Positions 1 through 13,084 of a DNA stretch of 64,000 bases are shown piece by piece (positions within the stretch are counted from its first letter, which is position 1; the number at the start of each line of letters is the position of its first letter). The notes beneath the pieces are model-generated. The model searched no databases and was not told where the DNA came from. It worked only from the letters and a program-made list of their open reading frames with translations. A program made the position numbers and the translations under genes. The stretch is from Cryptomeria japonica (taxonomy: Eukaryota > Streptophyta > Pinopsida > Cupressales > Cupressaceae), in assembly GCF_030272615.1 (NCBI RefSeq), contig NC_081413.1:102630239-102694238 (forward strand), given 5' to 3'.

Positions 1-829
<829 letters not shown>

Positions 830-974
830 TTAAACAAACATTATTATAAAGATATCCATGAAACCTAATTAAAAATATTATAAAATGCCCTTCAAACCAT
901 TTTCTTTTATTCCTTTCATAATTTCAAAATACCCTAACCCAAACCGGGTTAGGGTTTCATATTTTTTTTTGTTC

Positions 975-1290
975 CAGGGAGGAGGCCAAAGGCATGGCGT
1001 AGGGTTTTGCTTGCAGGTGGCGGGGGTGCCGAAGGAGGGGAGAGGAATCCATGGGGGGAGGCTCTCCACAGGGACGGCCGCAGCCGTGCTGCGGGTCGCG
1101 TCCCACAGAGGTGGCCTTGGCCGCCGTTGTGAGGCGCGACCCGCAGCTCGGCTGCGCCGTCGCTGTGGGGGCCGAAGCCTCCCAACTGTGGGTTGCGGCC
1201 CACAGTGGCGGCTGTAGCTGCCGCTCGGGGTCGTCGCCCACTATGCGGGAGGGGCCGCCCTGTGGGGGTTCCGTAGGGGCTGAGCCCTCT
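975..1290. other. GC-rich island with strong inverted repeats
   Basis: About 300 bp of very GC-rich DNA in otherwise AT-rich sequence. Positions 1079-1100 and 1135-1156 form a 22-bp inverted repeat with one mismatch around a 34-nt loop. Positions 1185-1192 and 1199-1206 (actgtggg / cccacagt) form a second, perfect 8-bp hairpin with a 6-nt loop. Variants of a 'gcgggtcgcgtcccaca' motif recur. Several frames stay open here only because stop codons are rare in GC-rich DNA; overlapping frames on both strands argue against a protein. It may be the leader of an unrecognised mobile element. Confidence 0.6.
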
Positions 1291-1348
1291 TTTTTTTTCT
1301 TTGTTATTTAATTTTTTTTTTAAATTTTTATTTTATATTATTATTTAA

Positions 1349-1351
1349 AAT

Positions 1352-1385
<34 letters not shown>

Positions 1386-1635
1386 ACATATAAATGTGTA
1401 TATATATATATTTATATATATATATACATTTATATACATATATACCTATATACCTATATATATATGTATATATATATACATATATATATTTATATATACA
1501 TATATATACATACATATATGTATGTATGTATATATATATATATGTATATATATATTATTTATATATTCATGTATTTAATATATATACATATATATGTAGA
1601 TATATTTATATATGTATATATTATATATATACCTT
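1349..1635. repeat. TA/TACA compound microsatellite
   Basis: Interrupted TA, TATACA and TATG repeats. The Tyr/Ile-only frames across it are translations of the repeat and not genes. Confidence 0.95.
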
Positions 1636-1640
1636 CAAAA

Positions 1641-4600
1641 GTATATATTTTTTTGAAACCAATTTGCAAGATATCAACAAAATAATGACAGTAAAAAAAA
1701 ATAGCAAGTTTATTTATTTATTTTTGTTTTATCAGGATCATTTCTTGGATAACTTATAAACAGATTTAGTTAAAATTTTCAGAATTAAAACAATGTATTT
1801 TCCTTTGTAAAAAAAAAATACCATGTAGCTAAAATTAGAGATAGACTAATTAACCTTAGATTTAGTTTCTACAATTAAGTAAAATGACAGAATTAAATAA
1901 ATTTAAGCAACAACTATATTAGACTAGAAATCATTGAAATAAATCTTAGAGATATGCATGTTAAATTTATTAAACCATGATATGTATTTGGAAATAAATA
2001 ATTAGAACTAAATGCAAAATTTTCTTTTGCTAACATGCAAGCTTTCTACTTTACTCATTTCCATTTTTTTCAATATGCATAAGAAGACAAAATGAACCTT
2101 TACTTTCAAAACTAACATGCATAATACAAATATTATTTCATTAACTATAGGGAACTTAATCCAAGATAACATTTTATTTTTGCAACAAAATAATACTTAA
2201 TAAAAATAATGCATTTTTTAAAAGTGTATTTAAAATACAATATAGCCAACAATACAAATGGGTGAGATACCCAACTAGTCTCTCATTTCTATAAAATGAG
2301 GACTTTAAATAAAATAGATACATTTTCTCTCTTTTTTTTTTTAAGTAAATACAACATGCAGCTTTTTATTTACATTTCTGCAACATGAAAATATAGCATC
2401 CCTTTTCTTAATCTTTTTCTGCAAACCAAGTAAAAACAACAACTCTTAGCTTGACTTTTTTCTTTCCTTTCCAAGCAACATGCAAGTAAATCATAAGGCT
2501 TGACCATGGAGTGCTCACCTCCTAGCCTAGGCTTACCAAAAGCCACCCCCGAGCTTGGAGAACCAAGCCTTAGACAGATTATAGACATGCAAACACAAAA
2601 AGCAAGGGAAAAACATATAGCAAACACTTTCCCAACCAAGGCTACACTCCATCACAAAATGTGATGATTTTACATGGGTGGTAGTGGACCAAATACCCTG
2701 AGGAGACTGGAAGAATGGTAGATCACAATGCCACCTCATAGAAAACAAAGATATTTCATAAGTTCATTAACCCCACATTCCTTATGCCCCCCCAAGGCAT
2801 TCATGCCATACTTTCTCCCCTTATGACCCCCAAATGCACAAACCAGGCCATGCATCAAGGGTCACATATACACCCCTTGAGTTCACTCTCATAAAGAGAG
2901 TCTCTCACTCGAGGGTTGTCAAACTTCTACCACCCACAAGACCATCCTACTCTCCCAAGAGTAGAAGGCCTTGGTTACTCCCAAATCACAGGAAATGCAT
3001 AAAAGAATAAAAGAAAGGTCGCATAATAATTTTTACAAAAGAAAATACAAGACAACAACTTTTTTCATTCAAACAGTCTTTCCAACATAAACATGCAACT
3101 AAAAAAAAAACAAAAAGAGATGAACCAACCTTCAATCTGCCCAAAGATTTGCTAGAAATAGTTTGAGGATGAGCAGCCCAAATCCACAAATCTTCCTTCT
3201 ACACTTAGCCAAAATTCTATCCCAAAACTATTCCTTTTTTTAAAATTGCATGATCTCCAAAAATGGGGAGTGGGTGATTACCTGCAAAATCTCTCATCCT
3301 TGCCTAAGAATACCTCAGTGAGAGTTCTCACAGGTTTCTAAAATTGAAAAAGGAAAAAGTAAGAAAAAGATAAAGAAGGATCTCTCATCAAAAGGGAAGG
3401 TTATCTAACCTAGATGGCACCTTCTAATTTCAATTTTCGCTCACCTTAGGAAACTCACTTTTTGAGGTGACTAAATAGTCACATGGGAGTAGACACATGC
3501 CTAAAAATACTCCTAACCCATAGGTATACCTTATGGGCTTTAGGAAACACCTTTAAACTACCCCTAGGAGTCCATTTGACCCCTTATAAACCCATCTAAA
3601 GTTAACTTTCGGGTCAAACCCGAGTTGACCACTCCAAAGACTCTCTACCCAAGGAAATTTTAGAACCACATTCAAATGTTTGAAAAAGCTATAGTTGAAC
3701 AACTCCCTCCAAGAGACAAGTCAAAAATCAAGACATAAATCAACAAGTGTCAAGTGACACAATAAAATACATTACAAAATTACACATGAAATTTGTCTCT
3801 TGTTGGATTTACACAAATTAATAAATTTAATTTAACACACATGCAATATTTACTTTCACAAATAAAATACGATACATACGGGGTGTTGTCTCTCCAAATA
3901 GACAACCCTTGGCTTTACGAATGTACATAGGTCTAGGTTTGGTTCTCCATAATATTTCCATGGTCATAAAGATAATTTTCCTGTGCATCTCAATTACACA
4001 TTAGTAATTCCAAATAACCTCATATAAAATTAAGCACATGAATAAGAATACACATCAAACACCCTGCATACAATTTACATTGAAACAAATCGATATATCT
4101 TATATCCAAATAAATCCACACAAGAAATTATCATAATCCTCATAATTTTGATCCATACATAAGACATGCATCCTATTTCTATCATCATAGTAAGGTCCTG
4201 CAAATCCAATATTGACATACATCGTCTCAAAGTTATCCCATTCTAGAATCATATAAAGTTATGTATCCATAACACATCAAAATGTACATCTCAAGGTGAA
4301 ATGATTTTGTAACCTGGCTCAATTACTTTTCTTACCAATCTATCTGTCTAACATAGCCCATCCTATTGAATTATAGCATTAATTAGTAAGGTCAACCATG
4401 GTCAACTGAGTTAACCAGAGCTTGATCAGGGAGGGGCTCTACATTAAAATCATGCAAGTTGACCAAATCACTACCTACATCCCCAAAATAGAAAACCATG
4501 TATTCAAACTTAAATAACAATAATATGAAAAGAACAAAAACATACCATAAGATAGCACAATATTTACCATGAAAATGCTCAAGAGGAAAAACCTAGCTTC

Positions 4601-5527
4601 TAAGAGCATCCACACTTAATGCATTATTTAGCAATGAAAATATTACAATACACTTACAAAGTCTTGTGAATACTTCTAAAATATCATGCTCCTCCAATGC
4701 ACCCTCCATGTGTCCAAGTATATATTCACACATTTTATGTCATGATTCACATATGTACTTCTTAGAAAAACTAAACATGATGATAGCCAAGCCCAAAACA
4801 TGGACCGACCATCCTCAACCACTACGTCTCCTTGCTTTTAAAAATTCAAGTTCACACAAAATAACCTAGTGATAAGGTAAAATCATGTGACTCAAAACCA
4901 AAATCTCAAAAAACCATTGATCACACATTTACTTTTGGTATTACGTTTTCCACATATTTAATATTTTCCCATGTGACACCCACACAAAATATTTAACCCA
5001 ATGCTACGTACAAATTTATAAGTGGACCCAAATAAGTATTTAGTATAGCTAAGCACATTTCCTATTAATGTACCAAAAATAAATATTAATTTTACACAAT
5101 GAAAATGATTCATTATGTAAAGTGTACACCACCTATTCCTAATAATACCCCCTCCCCACCACCCCCCCCCCCAAAAAAAAAAAAAAAAGAGCTAGACAAA
5201 ACCTTGTTAAATAGGCCAAACAAGACAATTCATTGAGATTGATGATTATTAATTATGAGGAAAGTTAAGGTATCACTAAATAGTATTTTAATAGAATAAA
5301 ACAATTGGGGCTAAAACCTAAAGCTTGCAATATTGTCAAAATGAAGGGACACTAAAAAATATTATAGGCTCTCTCAAAGTCAAATTTGATAAATACGATT
5401 TTCTATTAGGTGGAGTGGGTTAGTCCATACCCTCCAAAATCACAATAGTATTATCAAGAATGTAGTAGCTATGTATATATGTAGACTTTAGGTAGGGAAT
5501 GAATAAGGGGTGATATCCCATATCTAA
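1641..5527. other. Unannotated repeat-derived DNA
   Basis: No protein domain could be read. Polypyrimidine patches (about 2760-2960) and a small palindrome, cgggtcaaacccg, near 3609-3621 suggest decayed LTR sequence, but I found no paired termini or target duplication. Confidence 0.4.
5162..5188. repeat. Poly-C / poly-A homopolymer junction
   Basis: A run of about 11 C followed directly by 16 A. It may be the tail of a retroposed sequence or a slippage site; no target duplication was found. Confidence 0.8.
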
Positions 5528-6446
5528 AGGGCACACAATATACTGAGAGGGGAGGGGGGGATGGGTGAATTATTATATGCTAATTTTAACTTTATTGAAT
5601 ACTAACTATCATTAATAAATTCTCCAAACAACACATATAGACTTATCATTAAGAGTATCTACTTGAATCTTATCAAGTAAAGAACATAAACAAACATTTA
5701 TACATAGATGGGAAAAAATGCCGAGAATAGGTCCTTGGACCTAGTATCCAAATCTAGCTGCACAAAATAATAAGTCACTTAAAATATGGAATAGGTACCA
5801 ACCTATCGAAGACACCAATCCCCAATTATGTTTGTAAGCACCAACCTATAGGAGACACCAACTCAACATCTCAAAAAAATACAAAGAATATGAATTTCAT
5901 ACCTTCAATACATGAATACTAAACTTCCATCTAATTTGATAAACTTCATAACACTCTCACATAGTGCATGTGATCTTATAATGAATCCACACAATGATTG
6001 GGATATCACCCACATACTTGCAAAACTTCTCCTAGATGATCCTACAATTGTTGATGCTCTAGGACTGAACCTAGTTAGCTATATATGAATTACACTGATA
6101 ATTACATTCATATTTCAACCTAATGTGAAGTCTATTGCATTTTCAAGTTGGTCACAAATATAACACTTAACCAAATGTGTAATAGGCTAGGTCCAATAGC
6201 CCACACACTACTCTAGAAGAAATAACATGCTATGTGGTTCCCAATGTAGCCTTATCTAGTCCCAATAGTCATCTACACACTACCTCCAATGAGAACACAT
6301 TACAAAATTCTTGTGCATCAAGCCAAAACTTCAACCTAGTTGATTAACTAACACAGTGACCACTTTGTCACTTCAAATTTTTTGACCACACAAGGTAAAC
6401 TCCAAAAACACTACAATATGATGTAACATATGTAGACATACTCTTT
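5528..6446 (-). repeat. Truncated copia LTR, same family as TE2 LTR
   Basis: It matches the TE2 LTR at 57288-58855 in order, from 'cacaatatactgagagg' near the LTR end through the 'catactct' block. The start of the LTR (right side in plus coordinates) is missing after about 6446. Around 6098-6112 it holds the single uninterrupted site gataattacattcat, where the TE2 LTR carries a SINE flanked by two copies. Orientation is inferred from TE2. Confidence 0.8.
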
Positions 6447-9400
6447 TTTAAACAGCAAGTTGAATAAAAAATAGATAAATCAAAGTAGCGGAGGAGAGCG
6501 AACTGAGCGAGGGCGAACAAAGAAAACCCATTTTAGGGATTGGTTTTCACCGTGGAGGTTTCCGAGCTCCTCCACCTAGGTAATCTACCTATCTTTTCCT
6601 TTGTTTTTTTTGCATTTATTTCTTTTTTGTTGTTTTAGTGTTTATTCTAGTCCATGTGAGCAAGAGTAGGAGAATTTAATGAATCATACTTTAGTGAGAG
6701 ATACCAACTATGATGAAATATAATCTGATTAAAGAGGCTATTAATAGCAACGACAATCCACCATTTGGTGTTGTCATTCAAAGCGGCTCTAGTTGAGGCC
6801 CTGATTTCTATTCTCGAGATGGTAAGTTTGAATCCAAGATTATTGCCCCAATAGAAGGTAATGGATAGGCCATCATAGGATGAGGTAAGCAACCTATCAC
6901 TATTTCTTGGCTTTGCATTACTCTTGTTATCACTAAGGTTTGCACCCTAGCTAAGCCTAAACTCAGCTAACCTGTGACACATGGGACTACCTCAAGGTTG
7001 TGGGTACCCTATTGTGGAAGTAGATCTACAGAGAGGGATGGTTCTGTTTCAAATCTCCTAAAAATACTAATTATTTACAGGGAAAAGGGTAGAAGAAATG
7101 CTAATATGGAAATAAAAATATAATCTACTCAAGCAGTGATACACCAAGATATTCTATTTTCTGTTGTTATTAAAATGACTGATTACAATGGATTCAATAA
7201 AGACACTAATTGAGTTCACAACTCATTTATTCCTAAGATGACCATAAGCATTCCATATAAAGGTCACTGATTTCAGCTTGCATATAAGATGAAATAAACC
7301 ATACAATTATGTTGGCTGAAATAAAATTATGACACAATACTTAACTTGATCAAATCTAAGGAATGCTCACTAAAACATGATATCAATGCATGAACAACAA
7401 AGGACTGAAAAATCAATTCACAATGTAAATTTAGCATAACTCAATGTAAATGATACAATAATGAGCAGGAACAACTAAGTTCTTCATTGAAATTTCCAAA
7501 GAATTTGATTACAAAGCATGGAGATATCTTTGAATTTCAAGTATTGTAGGTTACAAAGAAATAACACAACCGAATACAGTGAAATCATAGACAACTCAAA
7601 AATTTGTGAGTTACAAGTCAAAATTCACAGTTGTTCACATATGAAAAAGAAAGAACTTATTACAAATGAATGAGAAAATGTCTTTTATTAGAGTTGTTCC
7701 TGAATTTTAAATTTCAAAATATTGTCTCCCTTTGACTTGCTGACTCAATTGGCTTGTTGAGTGTGATGGTTTCTCCCTTGCTTAAAATCAAGTGGCTAAT
7801 TGATTGAAAAATTGAAACTTCAAAGGTGCTATGCAAGTTCACTTGAAAAATCCTCAATAGTAGGGCTAGGATTGAAAATTTTAAGTTGCTTTGCCTCCAA
7901 ACTTCTCCTTGGTTGATAAATCACACCTTGAGGGCTATAAATCAGGGGTAGGACTGCTTATTTTTCCTCAAATACCTCCTTAAATGAAGGGATTTTGTTT
8001 TGGCCCATCCCTTAACTCATTTTTGAATATTTGAACTCAAATGCAATAATGATTGATTTGAATTTGAAATTCAAATCTTACCACTTTCCTTGGCACCATT
8101 GGTATTATTCTGGATTGTTGACACTACTCACTACTAATTTTGATGCTCCTTCATATTTATTACTCTTGTTTGATAGGGAAACTCATATAGGGTTTCCATG
8201 CCATGTAGGGTTCTAGGAACAAAAACTTGTCTTCTATCTCTCACATGGTGATTTTGACATTCATGTATCTCTGGTTCAGTGTAAGCTCACTGTCCTTTTA
8301 TCCTTCATTGACACTTGACATTGTGTGTGACTACACTATGAGGTTTTGACTCAACTTGAGATTGTTGCTTTCCTTTGTGACTGCCCTTGTGCTTGGTATT
8401 CTTCATTGTGACAGGCTTTTGTGCATCTTTGTGATTATTCTATATGGGCTCTTAGCATTATTGTCATATTTGTTGCTACTCCTTGACCATTATAACATGC
8501 TCTTTTGTGACATTCATAATAACTCTATATCACTGTTCTTAAAGGCTGCTAGAACTGCCACAATGTACTCTTGACTACCCTTATTTTGGTTTGTTGATAG
8601 TGTTTAGTCTCTTAGGTCTACTCACTGTAAATGGATTCATTCACATTTGATGATTGTCAACATTGCCCATAATCTTCTATCTCAAGGTTGTCATATTAAA
8701 TCTCTGAGGTTTCTCTTTAGATTTTAACATCACTATTATCCCTATTTAATGACTGTGACCACTTGACTGTGATCAAACTCCTTTTGATGAAGATAATGGC
8801 TTCTTTGTATTCAGTCACTTGATGATTCGACAATCACTTTATGTCACTACCCTTCCTCTAAAATTTACTATATTTGGTGCATTAGATGTTTGAACCATTC
8901 ACTATGTGGTTAAATTCACATGCATGTGATCTACCTTGTTGAGGACTACTGTTTTGACCCGTGGTCTCTAAAAGATCTCTGGTAAGGTGATTGTTCTTTC
9001 ACATGGACTGCTCCATGTCTTTGGATAGCAGATTGCCTGACCAAATTTGAAGCTTTCTTCATCATGATCTCTTCATGGACATTGTGACTGGGAATAGACC
9101 ACTATTTTGATTGAGATATATGGTTTGAGACTACTCCTTTGAATGGATCTTTGATGGTTTATAGTTTCTCTATGATTTGATAGTCATTGTTCTACAATGA
9201 CTACTATGCTTCTCATGAGCCACTCACTATGACTATCCACTCATAGAATTATAAGGACTTTATTGAAATGGGTTGTACCCATACATGTTGTGACATTGAA
9301 GCTTACCCCTTGGATGAAATTTCATGTTTTTGAGATGTCCCTTTCATCTCTCTTTGCTGTTACTATACACTTTCCATAGTCTTTAGTACCTTCTCTGCAC

Positions 9401-9847
9401 CCACTATCAAAAACTTAAGGTATGCTGATATAAGACTACTGCTACTGCTATTTTGAACCTCTGCACATGACATTCAAGACCTTCATCAACACCCTTGACT
9501 GTCATTCCTGAGTGTATTGTTTGGTCAATATCCCTATTTAATATCCACAAGTCTGCAATACTATTAAAAATGACTATATTACTTCTGTGATTAAAAGGTT
9601 GCCTCTTATGAATGTATGTAGGAATGAAGTGTTTGTTTAGGATAGAAGATCACTACTGTCCTTTGGGGTTATTACATATAACTAGATCTACAACATTTTA
9701 ACACTATAACCATGCAAACATTAGGGATTCCAACTATCCACTTCAATACATAGTTACTGTTGCATTATTCATCATTTCCTCTTGAACGTGCATAACTTTG
9801 ACTTTCTCATTAGCTCTTGCATATCATCCTCTTCAAATTGTGTACTC
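6447..9847. other. Unannotated DNA, probably decayed retroelement
   Basis: A slightly GC-richer stretch at 6485-6590 may be a transposon leader. No credible frame is seen; the 60-80-codon frames lack any recognisable motif. The segment ends at a primer-binding-site-like sequence at 9850-9861, so it may be the interior of an old minus-strand LTR element. Confidence 0.4.
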
Positions 9848-9849
9848 AT

Positions 9850-9861
9850 GCTCTGATACAA
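9850..9861 (-). promoter_or_regulatory. Remnant primer-binding site of an older LTR element
   Basis: The minus strand reads tgtatcagagca, one base from the plant copia iMet site tggtatcagagc. The next plus-strand bases, tgaatactac from 9862, would be the end of a minus-strand LTR. TE1 interrupts that LTR 35 bp further on. Confidence 0.5.
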
Positions 9862-9896
9862 TGAATACTACTAATCTTGTCTTCTTTTGTGGTATT

Positions 9897-11092
9897 TTTT
9901 ATTATTTACTAAGTTATCATTAGTTTTATGTCCAAAGTCATCCTATATACTCTAGTCGGCTAATACTACCGAAATATTCAGTCGATAAGCACTAAAGCAG
10001 CTGATTACAAAAGAAAGGAGTCATAGAGTTAAGTATACACCAAGCTGTCTACCGAGTAACGTTCTATGTATACCGAGCAGCAAAGAAGGTATACCGAGTA
10101 ATCTAAACTGAGTAGAAACTTGTTACCAAATTCAATGAACCTGGACACATATGTGGAAATGTGTTACAAGAATCGAGGAACAGGGAACCGTTATCACATA
10201 GGAAATTGCACTTCAATATTCTGTATGATTTTGAGGAAGTTTATCCAATTAAATAATTTCTATGTTTATTCATTTGATGAATCTTGTTTGTAAGATCGAA
10301 GCATGAACAGATCACCGTCCCAGAGATCTATTTATACAGAGTGATTTGAGAATAAAAAATGTGAGACATGTGTGATAGAAGATTTAAAAACAAAATCATA
10401 AGAGGACACATTAAGTTGTGACTACTACGACTGATAGAGATATTCAGAGGTCACTGAGAAAGTCTTCAGAGAATAGTTTAAGGGACAGAGTAAACAAAAG
10501 GGTTTACCAAGTTGATTTATCAATTATTGAGGTATGCTATGGGAAAGGTAATTTCATATTGAGCACATAGAATTTGTTATAACATTTCAGATGTAAAGTT
10601 GCAGATATTTGTAAAGATTTTATTGAATCATTTGAGTTGTAATAGAAACCTTTAATAGGGTAAAAGACTCTAACAAAGTCTATAAATTGTAAAGCCTTTA
10701 ACCAGGTGCAACATTTTGTATAAGTGCTGTAAAAATCCTTTAGCAAGGTTGATCTAAAGATCTTGATACCCCTAATAGGGTAAGCTATCAAAAATAGCTA
10801 AATATGTAGCTCTAACCGAGCAACCTTTATTATTATAGTAGTGAAGTTGTGGGTGCCATCCCCACTGCAGTTTTTCTCTCTAACTAAGAGTTTCTGCATA
10901 ACCAAAATCTTTGTGTTATGGAGTGAAATGTGTATGGATGTAATTTCTATAATTATATTTTGGCTTCATATATTATGAGATCAACTATATACAGTTTATG
11001 TTTATCAGTAAGATTGTTTTTAAAGGAGAGTTTTGAAGTACTGATTCACCCCTCCCCTCTTAGTACATTAGCTTTCATTGTTGGACCTAACA
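9897..11092 (+). repeat. TE1 5' LTR
   Basis: A 1,196-bp direct repeat of the sequence starting at 18224. The 3' copy starts with TG; in this copy the first dinucleotide has decayed to TT. It ends in 'cctaaca', directly before an iMet-type primer-binding site. A TATA-like tatttata lies at 10329-10336. Close to the end it has the 'gattcacccctcccctctta' block that recurs in most LTRs of this window. Confidence 0.92.
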
Positions 11093-11094
11093 AT

Positions 11095-11106
11095 TGGTAT
11101 CAGAGC
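11095..11106 (+). promoter_or_regulatory. TE1 primer-binding site (initiator Met tRNA type)
   Basis: tggtatcagagc lies two bases after the LTR end. This is the standard plant Ty1/copia priming site for reverse transcription. Confidence 0.95.
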
Positions 11107-11154
11107 TTCAATCTTGGAAAAGGTTTTAATAGCCTAAAGAGAAAGATCTTATCA

Positions 11155-12461
11155 ATGGAAGGCTACAAACAATCTCAGAGAATTGTGAATCTTCAAGAAG
11201 AATTGGATCATGCTAATCAAGTGATTGCAGATATGCAAAGACAAATACAAAGATCATTGAAAGTCAGAAGAAGGTTGTCTGATGATTTATAGGACTCACA
11301 AGAGTTGGTGGAACAAATTGAGACATCATCTGAGAACAGTATATCAAAAGAGACTGAAGAAATGATTGGAGAAATGAAAGAAAAGAACAAAGCACTGACT
11401 GAACAACCAAAAGTAATGAAAAGAGAACATGAGCATTTCAGCACATAGATGACTGAAAATCTTGATGCATTAAGAACAACTGAGGATAACATAAGAGACA
11501 TGGAAAGGGAAAAACAACATCTAGAAGCATTGGTGTCTGAAAAGAATGATGAATCACAAGAATGACTAGAATTCAACATAATCTTTCTGATCAATTAGGT
11601 TATGCACATCATGAAACAAATCTAAAAGAAAATGAGAATCAAGCATTGAAACTTGAATTATCAAGATTGACCAATGAACTTGAAGCAGAGAAGAAATCAA
11701 AAGAAACACTGAAGAAAAGTTATGAAGTATCAAGGATGTTGGATAAGCAACTAAATATAAGAAGACCCAACAAATATGCAGGAATCAATTACAAAGAAAA
11801 AAACTCTATTGAGAAAGGGATCAACACCACCAAGAGAGGGGAATCATCAACGCAAGCTGGAAACAAGGAGAACATCAAAGGAAAGAAGCCTATCTGCAAC
11901 TACTGTGGAAAACAAGGACATAATACCAACATGTGCCAAATCAGAAAAGGTAAGCAACCGAATGTCACTAGGTCTGATGGTTATTGTTACAATTGCAATA
12001 AGTATGGTCACACATCTAAACAATGTAGGACAAAGTCTGCTAACAATTTTCAGAAGGAAAAATTCAAGGGGTTTTGCAAAAACTGCAATAGATATGGACA
12101 CAGTACTAAGAAGTGTTGGTTTAAGCAGAAAAAATATATGAGGTCTTCACACCGAGAAAATACTAGAAGCTACCGAAATCACACAGATCTTAACCGACAA
12201 TATACTGCAGTACCATGGGATTACAATACAAGGATATGGTGTGAATGTTGTGAAAGATATGGACATATAAGTGCCAACTGCATGATAAGGTTTGGAATGA
12301 ACAACCGAAGATCATGGAGAAATTCTGGAATGACATGCTTTCATTGTCATAAAGCTGGACACTTGGCTAAGAACTGTAGAGATCAACCCAGAGAAGATAC
12401 TAAAGAGATAAAAAGGAAATTGAGTCAAAAAAAGAAGAAAACACGTTACCTACCGAGTTAG
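11155..12461 (+). pseudogene. gag: TE1 gag remnant: coiled coil plus five CCHC zinc knuckles
   Basis: Nucleocapsid-type RNA-binding protein of the element. ATG at 11155 opens a Glu/Lys/Gln-rich coiled coil. It has TAG stops at 11290 and 11446 and shifts frame near 11560; frame 11562-12461 continues it. That frame holds the copia gag C-terminal block around LDKQLNIRRPNKYAG and then five CX2CX4HX4C knuckles: CNYCGKQGHNTNMC, CYNCNKYGHTSKQC, CKNCNRYGHSTKKC, CECCERYGHISANC and CFHCHKAGHLAKNC. The tail is Lys/Arg-rich. The capsid (UBN2-type) domain expected upstream is absent: only 48 bp separate the PBS from the ATG. Plant copia gags usually have one or two knuckles, so five is unusual. Gag identity is firm; how the array arose is inference. 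Confidence 0.85.
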
Positions 12462-13001
12462 GTGCATCTACTTCAAATTAATCAGTAAAGGTATGAAGGG
12501 ACTGCATTATCTCAAGGTTAGATCTTAACAGTTCCTATTTTATCATGTACTTAATTTCAAAATCTGCATAGCTAAGATGCATAAGCAAGTTTGAAATTCT
12601 ATCTAGTCTTTTGGAGTACCAGAGAAGTCGGTAAGTGCAGGAAGCCTGTCTAGTCGGTAAAAGTGTAAAAGGAAGTTAATTGGTTTAGTGGAAGCGAGTG
12701 CATTTACTGTTTTGTTACCTAACTGCACAAAGCCCAATAAGGTAAAATGTGTACTTAAAGTTCTTCGCGCGGTCATTTTACACTTACTAGTTATCAAAGA
12801 GCAGAGCTAAGCGATTCAAAGCTGATCAAACATCTCCCGAGCGAATTCCAAGGTATTTATACAACAATCTCAAACACATTTTCAAGCCAGTTAACCGATC
12901 AATATCAGTTGTGAATATTTTCATTATATTTACTAAGTTGAAAGTGTTTTCTGGTTAGTTAAAACCCTAAGCTCTTTCGTTAGTAGAAATCCAAGTTTGA
13001 A
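12462..13001 (+). promoter_or_regulatory. TE1 gag-ORF2 spacer, promoter-like
   Basis: A 540-bp non-coding spacer between gag and ORF2. It contains a TATA-like tatttataca near 12855 about 145 bp before the ORF2 ATG, a CG-dense 'cttcgcgcggtc' at 12764-12775, and an 'aaccctaa' leader before the ATG context tttgaaatggct. These resemble a plant gene promoter and leader, so ORF2 might be transcribed separately or have been captured with its upstream region. This is inference from sequence only. Confidence 0.35.
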
Positions 13002-13084
13002 ATGGCTCCTAAGTTGCAGAAACCTGTTGTAGTTGAGACTATTGAGAAGCCCTCACTAAAGTATTCCTTACCTCCCAAAGTTGC
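13002..13084 (+). pseudogene. TE1 ORF2, first exon-like fragment before insertion
   Basis: ATG at 13002 in good plant context (aaatggct) opens 27 codons beginning MAPKLQKPVVVE. The frame is cut by the insertion at 13085-14641. Dropping one copy of the GTTGC duplication lets it run straight into the frame at 14647, so this is the authentic N-terminus of ORF2. Confidence 0.75.

Noticed and set aside
885-1311. Overlapping 84-110-codon frames on both strands of the GC island
   Set aside because: Stops are rare in GC-rich DNA, five frames overlap, and composition is Arg/Gly-rich with no domain.
1394-1759. 121-codon frame rich in Tyr and Ile
   Set aside because: It is the translation of a TA/TACA microsatellite, open in several frames at once.
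6647-6892. 81-codon minus-strand frame
   Set aside because: No motif, no partner and no conserved context; left unannotated.
8031-8574. Leu-rich frames suggesting small membrane proteins
   Set aside because: Isolated, no motif or neighbour; T-rich DNA encodes Leu/Phe/Ile by chance.
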